Assembly: GCA_902782785.1 (NCBI GenBank)
Contig: CACZOH010000283.1
Coordinates: forward strand, 1 to 10,329
Origin: an uncultured Ruminococcus sp.
GTDB lineage: Bacteria; Bacillota; Clostridia; Oscillospirales; CAG-272
DNA: 10,329 nt
Reading direction: 5' to 3'
Under the pieces are notes generated by a model that saw only the letters and a program-made list of their open reading frames with translations, did no database searches and was not told the origin of the DNA. The translations under genes and the position numbers were made by a program. Below are positions 1 through 6,654 of this stretch, piece by piece; position 1 is the stretch's first letter; every line of letters begins with the position of its first letter.

Positions 1-170
1 ATGCGTGCAAGTTATGAGTTGAGGCTTCGCCTCAACGTTATGATATGAGTTCCGCAAACGTGCCGCAGGCACTCATAACTTGCGAAGTAATCATAACGCG
101 CGTCAGCGCTCATAACGTTCCACGTAAGCGGAACTCATAACTGCCGACTGTCCTTCAGAACAGTCGGCAT
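1..170. repeat. Structured intergenic repeat built from GTTATGAG/CTCATAAC modules
   Basis: Seen directly: GTTATGAG at 11-18 and a GTTATGATATGAG variant at 37-49 are followed by the opposite orientation at 72-79, 91-97 (one base shorter), 109-116 and 134-141. Between the modules sit small hairpins: 18-25 with 29-36 (8 bp), 60-64 with 68-72, 98-101 with 106-109, 117-121 with 130-134, and 142-151 with 160-169 (10 bp). Longer inverted pairs join distant parts: 7-19 with 71-83 (13 bp) and 44-55 with 128-139 (12 bp). The element probably continues past the left edge. No ORF of note lies in it. It sits just downstream of the last gene of the minus-strand block, so it may act as a structured 3' end or be a dispersed extragenic palindromic repeat. 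Its function is unknown. Confidence 0.75.
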
Positions 171-196
171 AAGATGCACCTTTTTAATAAATTCAA

Positions 197-820
197 TTAA
201 ACAAGCTGTCCCGGAAGTTTCAGTTTTTCCTTTTTCGGAAAACTTTTGTCAAATTCTTCCACGTCCTCGTCCTTTACGTAATAACCCGCGGGCGTCTGAT
301 AAACGCCGGTGACGCCGTCAAGATACCCGGGTATCAGCTCTTTACAGAGAAAGAACGAATCGTCCGCGCCTTCCGGCAGGTCGTGATAGCGGATGCCGAA
401 ATTGCGCGCATAGTCAAAACCGCACTTTCCGTAGAATTTTATGTTGCCTTCAAACAATACCGCGCCGTAACCGAGCTTTGCGGCTTTTTCAAGCGAATAG
501 TCGAGCAGCGCTTTCCCGTAGCCCTTTCGTTTAAGCTCGGGCGTTATACAGATCGGTCCCATCGTAAGAACGGGGATGTCTCTTCCGTCGTCCGCGTTTA
601 TAACGGTTTTCATAAACATATTCTGACCGATCAGCCTGCCGTCCTGCTCCATAACAAAATCAAGCTCTTTTACAAAAGCGGGATCATCGCGCAGGACGTG
701 CATAACGTAATGCTCGCTGCAGCCCGGACGGTAGACGTTGTAAAACGATTCTCTTATAAGGTTTTCTACCTCTCTCTGCTCTTCTTTTCTTTCATAACGT
801 ATCGTGCAGTCCGTTTTCAT
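197..820 (-). CDS. GNAT-family N-acetyltransferase (YhbS-like)
   Basis: A 207-residue protein of the GNAT superfamily, which transfers the acetyl group of acetyl-CoA to an amine. The acetyl-CoA loop is clear at residues 88-106 (GPICITPELKRKGYGKALL, with the R/K-x-x-G-Y-G core). The usual late motif is at 129-135 (FYGKCGF), where the tyrosine normally serves as general acid. The overall pattern, with strand DFVMEQDGRLIG at 54-65, resembles COG3153/YhbS-type enzymes. The C-terminal third (about 145-207) is the variable, substrate-specific part, and the substrate cannot be read from the sequence. The start is supported by GGAGG at 828-832, 7 bases upstream. It is the last gene of the minus-strand block, 41 bases after the preceding unknown gene, and is followed by the structured repeat. 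It should be cytosolic. The family call is secure; the role is unknown. Confidence 0.9.
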   Translation of the reverse strand: MKTDCTIRYERKEEQREVENLIRESFYNVYRPGCSEHYVMHVLRDDPAFVKELDFVMEQDGRLIGQNMFMKTVINADDGRDIPVLTMGPICITPELKRKGYGKALLDYSLEKAAKLGYGAVLFEGNIKFYGKCGFDYARNFGIRYHDLPEGADDSFFLCKELIPGYLDGVTGVYQTPAGYYVKDEDVEEFDKSFPKKEKLKLPGQLV

Positions 821-861
821 ATCAAATCCTCCGTTAATACTTAAAACACCGTCATCGGATA

Positions 862-2298
862 TCAGTATCCGAGAAATTCTTTCAGTTTTTCGTCGGCAAG
901 AAGCTCTTCTTTGCCAAGACCGAAGGAATAGCCGGGGACGATCTGTAAATAACGGTCAAGAAACTCGTCGTACGTTTTCGCCTCAAAGCAGTACGGCGTG
1001 ATATAGAAATCCCTTGTTCCGCCGGTCACTCTGTCTCCCGCCTGAACGGACACTTTATAGTCGCCTGTTTTCAGCTTGTAGAATCTGTACCTTTCCAGAT
1101 ACCATCCGTGAGTCTCAACGCGTCCGAACGGAACGTCGTATGACGCGACCGCGGGATTTGCTTTGAGCGCCTCATTACGATAATCGTACTCAACGGTTTC
1201 AATAAAACTTTCCGCAGAGCCGCAGTCGACTACGCTGTAGTCTTTCTTTTTGCCGTACGCTCTGACAAATTCCGTGTCTCCGTTGACCTGTTTTATCGCG
1301 TAGTGCCAGGATTTTTCAAGCATGGATCTTTCAAGCCAGCGATAATCTTTTTTTACGTTTTCATACGCCTTGTCGAGATATACGTTTACGTCCGTACCGT
1401 ACTTGAATTTCTCCGCGGGATTGGAGTTCTGCACGGCGTCCTTTGTATATTCGCACAAAAAATCAATAAACTCGTCGGCGGTGTTTCCGTCCTTCCATTC
1501 ATTGATCACTCTTATGTCCATGATCGTCCCTTCGTCCCGTCCGAAAATATACTTTCCGCGGCGCGGCGTTATAACGTACGGCAGTTTCTTTTTCATCTGC
1601 GCAATTGTCGCCCACGGATAGTCGCGGCGCAGCTTTTCAAGCGCTTTTTCATAATATACGTTAATATCCGTTCCGTATTTGAATTTTTGTACGTCTGCCG
1701 TCGGGTTTTTGTTCAGCTCCTCCTCGATTTTTCTCTCCTCTTCCTCTTTTTCCTCGCGAGCAAAGATGTCGTCGGAGCTTAAAGCCGTCCACGCCCATAC
1801 CTCATCCATGCTGTGAGAAGCAAGCGCCGGCGCGTATATGAATATCCCGGCGTTCTCCTTGGGCCATTTATCCCATCTTCCCGCCGAAAGGTCTCCTTTT
1901 TTCATAATCAGAAGACAGTATTGCTCTTTCTTCGGCAGCTGTTTGTCTTTAAACGATTTGAAATCCTTTATCTGTACCGTGTGGATGCCGTCTTTCTCCG
2001 GTCCGAGATTTATATAATTGATCTCACCGTCAAGAAGGCACTCCGTAAGATCGTACCTCTCAAGCGAGTGCCATTTAAATACTTCCGATACGTCGACGGT
2101 GTCCGCCGTTCCGCGGACGAACTTCCCGGATACGGATTTTTTATTCTTATAGTCATTTGGATTCCATTCTCCCGCCGTATACCGCCCGTCCTTTAATTCA
2201 AGGAGGCAGAATTCCCCGTACTGCGGCATATCGTCCGCTTTTATATCGTGAAATTCGTTAAAAGAAAGTGTCAGTTTTGTATGATCGCATTTAAACAT
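862..2298 (-). CDS. Unknown protein with two sets of internal duplications
   Basis: A 478-residue soluble protein with no family I can name, no signal peptide and no membrane segment. It appears modular. Residues 24-85 and 121-178 look like two copies of one small domain: each has a CLL-x-x-K-x-G-x-x-x-A/S-G-x-W core (CLLELKDGRYTAGEW at 31-45, CLLIMKKGDLSAGRW at 128-142) and ends in a Trp-containing strand. A highly charged, probably helical linker follows (about 180-198, mostly E, K and R). Then KFKYGTDINVYYEKA (205-219) and KFKYGTDVNVYLDKA (297-311) open two related modules of about 92 residues. Each is preceded by Asn-Pro, and a third NPAVASYDVPFG start at 381-392 may be a diverged copy. 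The C-terminus (about 395-478) is rich in Tyr, Phe and Lys. The ribosome site is weak (AAAGG about 13 bases upstream). A conserved hypothetical is the safe call; a binding or scaffold role is only a guess. Confidence 0.8.
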   Translation of the reverse strand: MFKCDHTKLTLSFNEFHDIKADDMPQYGEFCLLELKDGRYTAGEWNPNDYKNKKSVSGKFVRGTADTVDVSEVFKWHSLERYDLTECLLDGEINYINLGPEKDGIHTVQIKDFKSFKDKQLPKKEQYCLLIMKKGDLSAGRWDKWPKENAGIFIYAPALASHSMDEVWAWTALSSDDIFAREEKEEEERKIEEELNKNPTADVQKFKYGTDINVYYEKALEKLRRDYPWATIAQMKKKLPYVITPRRGKYIFGRDEGTIMDIRVINEWKDGNTADEFIDFLCEYTKDAVQNSNPAEKFKYGTDVNVYLDKAYENVKKDYRWLERSMLEKSWHYAIKQVNGDTEFVRAYGKKKDYSVVDCGSAESFIETVEYDYRNEALKANPAVASYDVPFGRVETHGWYLERYRFYKLKTGDYKVSVQAGDRVTGGTRDFYITPYCFEAKTYDEFLDRYLQIVPGYSFGLGKEELLADEKLKEFLGY

Positions 2299-2365
2299 GG
2301 CTTTTTACAACCTTTCAGATCTTTGATTAATTGTTATTCCGTATGATACGTACACTGCGGCTTTT

Positions 2366-2371
2366 ATTATA
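2366..2371 (-). promoter_or_regulatory. Possible weak internal promoter (-10 only)
   Basis: The 105-base gap between the unknown genes at 2404 and 2298 is the largest inside the minus-strand block. It contains a perfect TATAAT on the minus strand, but the matching -35 position (2389-2394, GAAAAA) is poor. A small odd palindrome (CGTATGATACG, 2340-2350) lies between this -10 and the gene start and could be an operator. Transcription of the last two genes may therefore be partly independent of the main promoter, but the sequence alone gives weak support. Confidence 0.25.
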
Positions 2372-2403
2372 TGTCTTTATTGTCCGGATTTTTCTTTTGA
2401 GCT

Positions 2404-2739
2404 TTACGGCTCTGAGATATTTGTCTTTTGTTTTTTCAAAAGCGCGGTCAGTCTGCTTTTCAGAAGCGGGATCATTTCTTCTGTCCAGAAGACGTTATCA
2501 ACTCCGCCGGAGCTCATCCCTCCGTGAGCAAACTGCTCTATTACGGCAAAATCCATATATTTGTCCGTCAGCACCTTACCGGAAAGCGAAAAATATTCTT
2601 CTTTTATCCACTTTTCAAGCTCGTCTTCCGTGATCAGGTCCATATTCTCCGCAAGCTCTTTCAGATAGTCCCAAAAATACGGATCTCCTCTGAAGCCCCA
2701 CCGCTCCGGTTTCTCCTCAAATATGACAGATAGTCTCAT
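2404..2739 (-). CDS. Small conserved hypothetical protein with an HGGMSSG motif
   Basis: A 111-residue cytosolic protein of unknown function. Two motifs stand out: RWGFRGDPYFWDYL at residues 13-26 near the N-terminus, and AHGGMSSGGV at 71-80, followed by an aromatic residue and an IPLLKSRL helix. I recall similar short proteins with this W-G-x-R-G-D-P-Y and H-G-G-M-S-S-G layout in many bacteria, always without an assigned role; this is from memory, not a search. A longer reading from a GTG at 2769 is open, but the ATG at 2739 has AAGGAG at 2747-2752 with 7-base spacing. The GTG version would bury that site inside the coding region, so the short form is preferred. The gene lies 42 bases after another unknown gene (2782-3567) and probably shares its transcript. 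Confidence 0.8.
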   Translation of the reverse strand: MRLSVIFEEKPERWGFRGDPYFWDYLKELAENMDLITEDELEKWIKEEYFSLSGKVLTDKYMDFAVIEQFAHGGMSSGGVDNVFWTEEMIPLLKSRLTALLKKQKTNISEP

Positions 2740-2746
2740 TTTTTTG

Positions 2747-2752
2747 CTCCTT
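2747..2752 (-). promoter_or_regulatory. Ribosome binding site that decides the start at 2739
   Basis: AAGGAG on the minus strand, 7 bases before the ATG at 2737-2739. It is the only good site near this gene. It favours the 111-residue product over a 121-residue GTG-started version whose own upstream region has no comparable site. Confidence 0.75.
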
Positions 2753-2781
2753 ATGTTTTTTACAGACACGGCGGTCCGGCG

Positions 2782-3567
2782 TCAATCCGTCGCCGACGCC
2801 ATTATAACGGCAAACCGGTCAAGCGCTTTGTCGTAGACCGTTAGGCACAGCGTACCCCACCACTCACGGCCGTCGTCGAAATAATCAGACCAGTCCGTCG
2901 TCCATTCATATACCTCAAGCTCTTCCGTTCCGTCCGGAAAAAGAGCGCCGTTCACACGGGCAAAATCCTCTTCCGTATAGCCGTTTTCATACGGCGGCTC
3001 AAAAAAAGCCTTTCTGTAATCGAGTTTTCCGTCGCGGCACTCTGACGAAAACAACTTATCAGCCGCAATTTTCTTTCCGACCGCTTTATCCGGGTCGCCT
3101 TCCCATTCCGCTCCGAGCTGTTTGAAGGCGGTTTTCAGCGCCCTGCGATGCGATTCATAACCGCAATACCGCTCGCCTTTTACTATACGGTATTCAACGG
3201 CTAAGTCCGGATATCCCTCAAGGATCGAATAAAACGGATCGTCGTCAGGCGGACACTCAGGCTCTTCCGTATCGCGTAACTGCTCCGTATTTGTGCGCAC
3301 CTTCCCGGAGGCAATACCGGAGAGCGTGTCGCAAACGATCTGATCGACGAGCGCTTTGCGGCTTTTACAGCCGTAAGGTATAGCCACTACGGTGTACCAT
3401 CTGCCGGGATATTCCCAGCTTTGCTGAAAATAATCCTCGACCGGGTGACGGTCGACCACCTCCGCGACGTCCGGGTGCGTTTTACGGACTATTGAGAGAG
3501 CTTCCTTATGGATCTCATCCCGAAACTCTGACGCATATTCAAGATCCTGTTTACTGTATTCCGCCAT
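2782..3567 (-). CDS. Conserved hypothetical protein, aromatic-rich C-terminus
   Basis: A 261-residue soluble protein that I cannot assign to a named family. The N-terminal part (1-40) is charged and probably helical. A strand-rich section with WYTVVAIPYG follows at 57-66. An acidic, proline-containing linker (about 100-112, EEPECPPDDDPF) separates the halves. The C-terminal segment 220-261 is the most distinctive: E-W-T-T-D-W-S-x-Y-F, then D-D-G-R-E-W-W-G-T and YDKALDRFAVIMASATD at the very end. Proteins ending in this W-W-G-T / Y-D-K / A-S-A-T-D pattern are, as I recall, common hypotheticals in gut Firmicutes. The start is supported by GGGAG, 7 bases upstream. The gene follows the cyclase gene by 24 bases and precedes the small HGGMSSG gene by 42, so it is very likely co-transcribed. 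There are no catalytic residues I would defend. Confidence 0.8.
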   Translation of the reverse strand: MAEYSKQDLEYASEFRDEIHKEALSIVRKTHPDVAEVVDRHPVEDYFQQSWEYPGRWYTVVAIPYGCKSRKALVDQIVCDTLSGIASGKVRTNTEQLRDTEEPECPPDDDPFYSILEGYPDLAVEYRIVKGERYCGYESHRRALKTAFKQLGAEWEGDPDKAVGKKIAADKLFSSECRDGKLDYRKAFFEPPYENGYTEEDFARVNGALFPDGTEELEVYEWTTDWSDYFDDGREWWGTLCLTVYDKALDRFAVIMASATD

Positions 3568-3591
3568 TATGACGCTCCCTTTCCTGTAAAT

Positions 3592-4188
3592 TCACCTTTC
3601 TTTTATCAGTATCGCTCTGCACGGAGAGCCGTCTGCGCCGGACAGATTAAGCGGCGCCGCATTCAGAAAATAAACGCCCTCCGGGACTTCTGAAAGACGT
3701 ATGCCCTCAAGCAAAACGACGCCCGCGCCCAACAGTACGAGATGCACCTTCACAGGTGCGTCCTCCGGTCCCACCGTCTGCGATTCGTTGCCCAATAACA
3801 GTATCCCTTTTTCGGCGAAGACCTTTGCCGCATCAGGCGACACCGTGGCTTTTCCTTTTATCAGTATCCTCTTTGACGCCTCAGGGTCACTCTCCCCGGC
3901 TTTTTCAAGGATCTTTTCCGCGTCGTCTCCCGTGACGGTACCGCTGTGCTCTGTGACGTACGCGGTCCCCGCAAACGTTTCAAGGCTTATTTCGTCAACT
4001 GTCTTTCCGCCTTTGATAAAATGGAAAGGCGCGTCCACGTGCGTTCCGTTGTGGGCGCACATACTGAAAGCCGTAAGATTGCAGACGCCGCCTTTTTCTA
4101 TTGATGAAAGCGTCTTTTTTTCCGGCGCCGGGTCGCCCGGGAAAACGCAGCAGCCGAAGACCTCCTGCGATATATCATATATTTTCAT
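3592..4188 (-). CDS. Cyclase-family metal-dependent hydrolase (kynurenine formamidase-like)
   Basis: A 198-residue member of the Pfam Cyclase family (PF04199), which includes bacterial kynurenine formamidase KynB, isatin hydrolase and related amide or lactone hydrolases. The family's metal-binding signature H-x-G-T-H-x-D-A-P-x-H is complete at residues 46-56, giving H46, H50 and D52 as ligands. H149 and E161 lie where the second histidine and the glutamate of the family normally fall. The N-terminal FPGDP (16-20) and the C-terminal AAPLNLSGADGSPCRA (177-192) are also typical. The length is normal. AGGAG sits 8 bases before the ATG. It lies 15 bases downstream of the CHR transporter pair, which suggests it acts on a compound related to the transported anion, but the substrate is unknown. 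No other tryptophan-degradation gene is present, so kynurenine formamidase should not be assumed. Confidence 0.9.
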   Translation of the reverse strand: MKIYDISQEVFGCCVFPGDPAPEKKTLSSIEKGGVCNLTAFSMCAHNGTHVDAPFHFIKGGKTVDEISLETFAGTAYVTEHSGTVTGDDAEKILEKAGESDPEASKRILIKGKATVSPDAAKVFAEKGILLLGNESQTVGPEDAPVKVHLVLLGAGVVLLEGIRLSEVPEGVYFLNAAPLNLSGADGSPCRAILIKER

Positions 4189-4203
4189 TGTTATATCTCC
4201 TTT

Positions 4204-4770
4204 TCAGTTCCAGCCGTATATCAGAACTCCGGCAATTCCCGCAAGGAAGATGAGAATAACGGGCGAAACGTCCTTTTTTATCACCTTTTTTGTTCCGAAC
4301 CGGAATACGGACAGCCCCGCGGTCAGGCATATCGCGGCGATATCGACCGAAATACTGTTTATACTTCCCACACAGTTTGTAAGTATCATATACACGCCCG
4401 TCGCAAGAATTATGCCGATGACGCAGGATTTTAACCCTTTGAGAACAGCCTGCGGGGCGTCTTTTTTGATAACGTTCTTCAAAGCCGCCGTGATCACGAT
4501 CACGATAAGAAACGCGGGCAGAACGACGGCGGCTGTTGCGATGACGGCACCGGGAACACCGGCGCGGGACGATCCGATATACGTCGCCATATTTACCATA
4601 ATGGGACCCGGCGTGCTTTCGCTCACCGCTATCATATAGGAAAGCTTTTCATCGTCAAGCCAGCCGAAATACAAAACGACCTCGCGTATCAGCGGTATGG
4701 CGCCGTATGCGCCGCCGAATGAAAAGCATCCGATAAGAAGAAATCCCAAAAAAAGCTCAAGGAGGATCAT
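4204..4770 (-). CDS. Chromate transporter (CHR) family protein, half-size, second subunit
   Basis: A 188-residue membrane protein of the CHR family (PF02417). It carries the two family signatures: FSFGGAYGAIPLI at residues 16-28 and SESTPGPIMVNMATYIG at 50-66. Several hydrophobic helices follow (about 74-96, 113-130, 141-155 and 169-186). Full-length ChrA proteins have two such halves fused; short CHR proteins occur as adjacent pairs and are thought to work together. Here the start codon overlaps the stop of the partner gene by 4 bases (ATGA), indicating translational coupling and equal production, with a G-rich site (GGGGGCG) just upstream inside the partner gene. The named substrate is chromate or sulphate, but many CHR pairs in anaerobes have no tested substrate, so the transported anion is uncertain. 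Confidence 0.92.
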   Translation of the reverse strand: MILLELFLGFLLIGCFSFGGAYGAIPLIREVVLYFGWLDDEKLSYMIAVSESTPGPIMVNMATYIGSSRAGVPGAVIATAAVVLPAFLIVIVITAALKNVIKKDAPQAVLKGLKSCVIGIILATGVYMILTNCVGSINSISVDIAAICLTAGLSVFRFGTKKVIKKDVSPVILIFLAGIAGVLIYGWN

Positions 4771-5339
4771 TTCTTCGCCCCCTTTTCCTTACGCCGTCCC
4801 GCAAGGTAAACGGCAAGGCTGACCGCCGCGGCGGCGAGCATGATCACGACAGACGACAGACGGAGCGCGAAAACGTTTATAAGCATCACCGCGGCAAACG
4901 AAACGGCGGCTATCGTTATGTTAAGCGGCTTTTTTTCCGTTTTTAAGATCATTCTGACAGCCGCGTCGGCGATCAGTATACCTACGGCGATCTTTATTCC
5001 GCGGAACGCGCTCGATACCCATTTTATCTCCAGAAAGCGGTCGAAGAAAAAAGATATGAGAAGTATTATGAGAAATGACGGCAAAATCACACCGAGCGTC
5101 GCCGCCGCGGCGCCGGGTATTCCCTTTTTCTTCATTCCGACGTACATCGCGCAGTTTATGGCGACAGGACCCGGCGTAGATTCGGCTATCACCGTGATAT
5201 CCATCATCTCGTCGTGCGTTATCCATTCTTTTTTCACAACGCAGGTGCTTTCGATCAACGGTATCATTGCGTAACCGCCGCCGAAGGTAAAAAGTCCGAT
5301 CCTTGCAAACGTCAGAAACAGGTCAAAAAGCGTTTTCAT
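4767..5339 (-). CDS. Chromate transporter (CHR) family protein, half-size, first subunit
   Basis: A 190-residue membrane protein, partner of the following CHR gene. Signatures: FTFGGGYAMIPLIE at residues 17-30 and AESTPGPVAINCAMYVG at 52-68. Hydrophobic helices lie at about 73-99, 115-131 and 139-180, and the tail is positively charged (GRRKEKGAKK), probably cytoplasmic. The two partners match in length and motif order but differ clearly in sequence, as expected for an old pair rather than a recent duplication. The ribosome site is poor: only a short purine stretch (GTGGA) precedes the ATG, and an in-frame TGA lies 12 bases upstream. The gene starts 30 bases after the MBL hydrolase stop, so re-initiation or coupling from upstream may matter. 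Confidence 0.92.
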   Translation of the reverse strand: MKTLFDLFLTFARIGLFTFGGGYAMIPLIESTCVVKKEWITHDEMMDITVIAESTPGPVAINCAMYVGMKKKGIPGAAAATLGVILPSFLIILLISFFFDRFLEIKWVSSAFRGIKIAVGILIADAAVRMILKTEKKPLNITIAAVSFAAVMLINVFALRLSSVVIMLAAAAVSLAVYLAGRRKEKGAKK

Positions 5340-5369
5340 TCCACAGTCTCAAAAGCGGTCATTCTTTGT

Positions 5370-5978
5370 TCATTCGCGCGTCAGCACGATCTCCTCGCCG
5401 TCGGCGACTATGAGCCGTCCGGGAGCGTTGAAGCTCTCGGCGCGCTTTCTGTCAAACAGCTTTCCGGGCTTCATATGATAAGGTATGTTGTGCTTTGCTC
5501 CTACCGTCACGGCGCACTTTGCCGCCTCTTCGATATCCATATTGTATATCCCGTCGCAGCAGAAAAAGGCGTAGTCTATTTTCTTTAGGGCAAGATCCGG
5601 CATCTGTTTCGTTGTGCTCGTATCGCCCGAAACGTAGACGGATATACCGTCCGGGAAATAAAGGATGAAACCCACGCACTCTTTTACGTTGTGATTGCGG
5701 TTATATCCCGCTTCCGTTGCCTCGACGGAAACGAAGCCAAAGTCGAAGGTCTTATACGTCCCTCCCTCAAGCGCTTCCTTCCGGGTTATTATACGGCACC
5801 CCGGCGCTCTGTTTTTTATCTTTCCGATATCCGTGTGATCGTGATGATCGTGCGTTATAAGTATAAGATCAGCCGTTTTGTCATATCCGCCGCCGGCGTA
5901 CGGGTCGACGTAGATGACCTTGCCGTCAGCTGTTATCCTCAGACTCCCGTGTCCCTGATACAGTATCTTCTCGCTCAT
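5370..5978 (-). CDS. MBL-fold metallo-hydrolase (UlaG-like)
   Basis: A 202-residue metallo-beta-lactamase superfamily hydrolase, cytosolic, with no signal peptide. The metal-site motif H-D-H-H-D-H is at residues 43-48. The other usual ligands can be placed: H96 in the NRNHN segment, D119 in SGDT and H168 in IPYHM. It opens with YQGHGSLRI, the start typical of the single-domain UlaG/YtnP-like group (COG2220), whose members cleave cyclic esters, phosphodiesters or other small molecules. All expected metal ligands are present, so it is probably active, but the substrate is not evident. GGAGG lies 4 bases before the ATG at 5978. It follows the GNAT gene by 22 bases and precedes the CHR pair by 30 bases. 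Confidence 0.9.
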   Translation of the reverse strand: MSEKILYQGHGSLRITADGKVIYVDPYAGGGYDKTADLILITHDHHDHTDIGKIKNRAPGCRIITRKEALEGGTYKTFDFGFVSVEATEAGYNRNHNVKECVGFILYFPDGISVYVSGDTSTTKQMPDLALKKIDYAFFCCDGIYNMDIEEAAKCAVTVGAKHNIPYHMKPGKLFDRKRAESFNAPGRLIVADGEEIVLTRE

Positions 5979-6000
5979 ATTACCTCCCTGTTTTTCCGGT

Positions 6001-6603
6001 TTATATCTGACCCGATATATATGGGTCCGATATCATATTTTCATATTCCTCCGCGTGACCTGACAGAGCTTTTTTGACGTCTATCGTATAATCCACTACG
6101 GTACAATGCGCATACGTTTCGTCATAGTATTCTCTGATCCTGACGCCGCCGAGCGCCTCCATCGTCTTCCATGAAGCGGGATTGTCAAGATCTGCGTCAA
6201 GAAATACGCTTTTTATGCCGTAATTATCGCACACCTTCAAGCCGAGATACAGATTTATTTTATTATAGCCTTTTCCGCGCTCAGAAGGTCTTATTGAATA
6301 ACCTATATGACCGCCGTAACGGCTTAATCTTTCGTTCAGCGCAAGCCTTATATTGATCATACCGACGATTTTGTCATCGCTCTTTCTCACAAGGAAATAT
6401 GTCCTTGCCGGTACTTTTTCTTCATTCGGTTCCCTGACGTAATCCCCGCTCAGCTTCATAAGCCATCCGTCATAATCGTCAAGGTATCTGTGAAGCCCGC
6501 CCGTGCCGTTTATATCGGAGTTGTATTCATGAAATTCTCTTATATAATCTATCGCATCGTCTTTTCTTTTTATGCCCGGCACCTCAAAAAAGAGTTTTTC
6601 CAT
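6001..6603 (-). CDS. GNAT-family N-acetyltransferase (COG3981-like)
   Basis: A 200-residue GNAT acetyltransferase. The central motifs fit the predicted acetyltransferase group COG3981: VPARTYFLVR at 64-73, the strand IVGMINIRLALNERL at 79-93, and the acetyl-CoA loop GHIGYSIRPSERGKGY at 98-113. A later NPASWKTMEALGG (141-153) matches the usual N-x-x-S-x-x-x-x-x-x-x-G-G helix. A long tail after about 170 is not conserved as far as I can tell. GAGGG about 9 bases upstream supports the ATG at 6603. It is not close in sequence to the other GNAT enzyme of the window (197-820), so this is not a recent duplication. It lies 51 bases after the NimA-like gene. The substrate is unknown. Confidence 0.9.
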   Translation of the reverse strand: MEKLFFEVPGIKRKDDAIDYIREFHEYNSDINGTGGLHRYLDDYDGWLMKLSGDYVREPNEEKVPARTYFLVRKSDDKIVGMINIRLALNERLSRYGGHIGYSIRPSERGKGYNKINLYLGLKVCDNYGIKSVFLDADLDNPASWKTMEALGGVRIREYYDETYAHCTVVDYTIDVKKALSGHAEEYENMISDPYISGQI

Positions 6604-6654
6604 ATTCCGATCCCTCTTTATTCCGACGTTTTTTTGATACTCTTTTACCGTTCT

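Noticed and set aside
142..169. The 10-bp hairpin as a rho-independent terminator of the minus-strand operon
   Set aside because: Reading on the minus strand, no T-run follows the stem. On the plus strand the T-run is about 12 bases away and no gene ends there, so it was kept as part of the structured repeat.
1..170. CRISPR array suggested by repeated short words
   Set aside because: The repeated unit is only 8 bases, occurs in both orientations, has irregular spacing and no spacers of constant length, and no cas gene is near.
2740..2769. GTG start giving a 121-residue form of the HGGMSSG protein
   Set aside because: It would place the clear AAGGAG site inside the coding region, and it has no comparable site of its own.
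3592..4188. Naming the cyclase-family gene kynB
   Set aside because: The family includes several substrate specificities, and no other kynurenine-pathway gene is present to support that assignment.
3701..4639. Long plus-strand open frame opposite the cyclase and CHR genes
   Set aside because: It runs antisense to two well-supported genes, has no recognisable motif, and its composition is explained by the opposite strand's codons.
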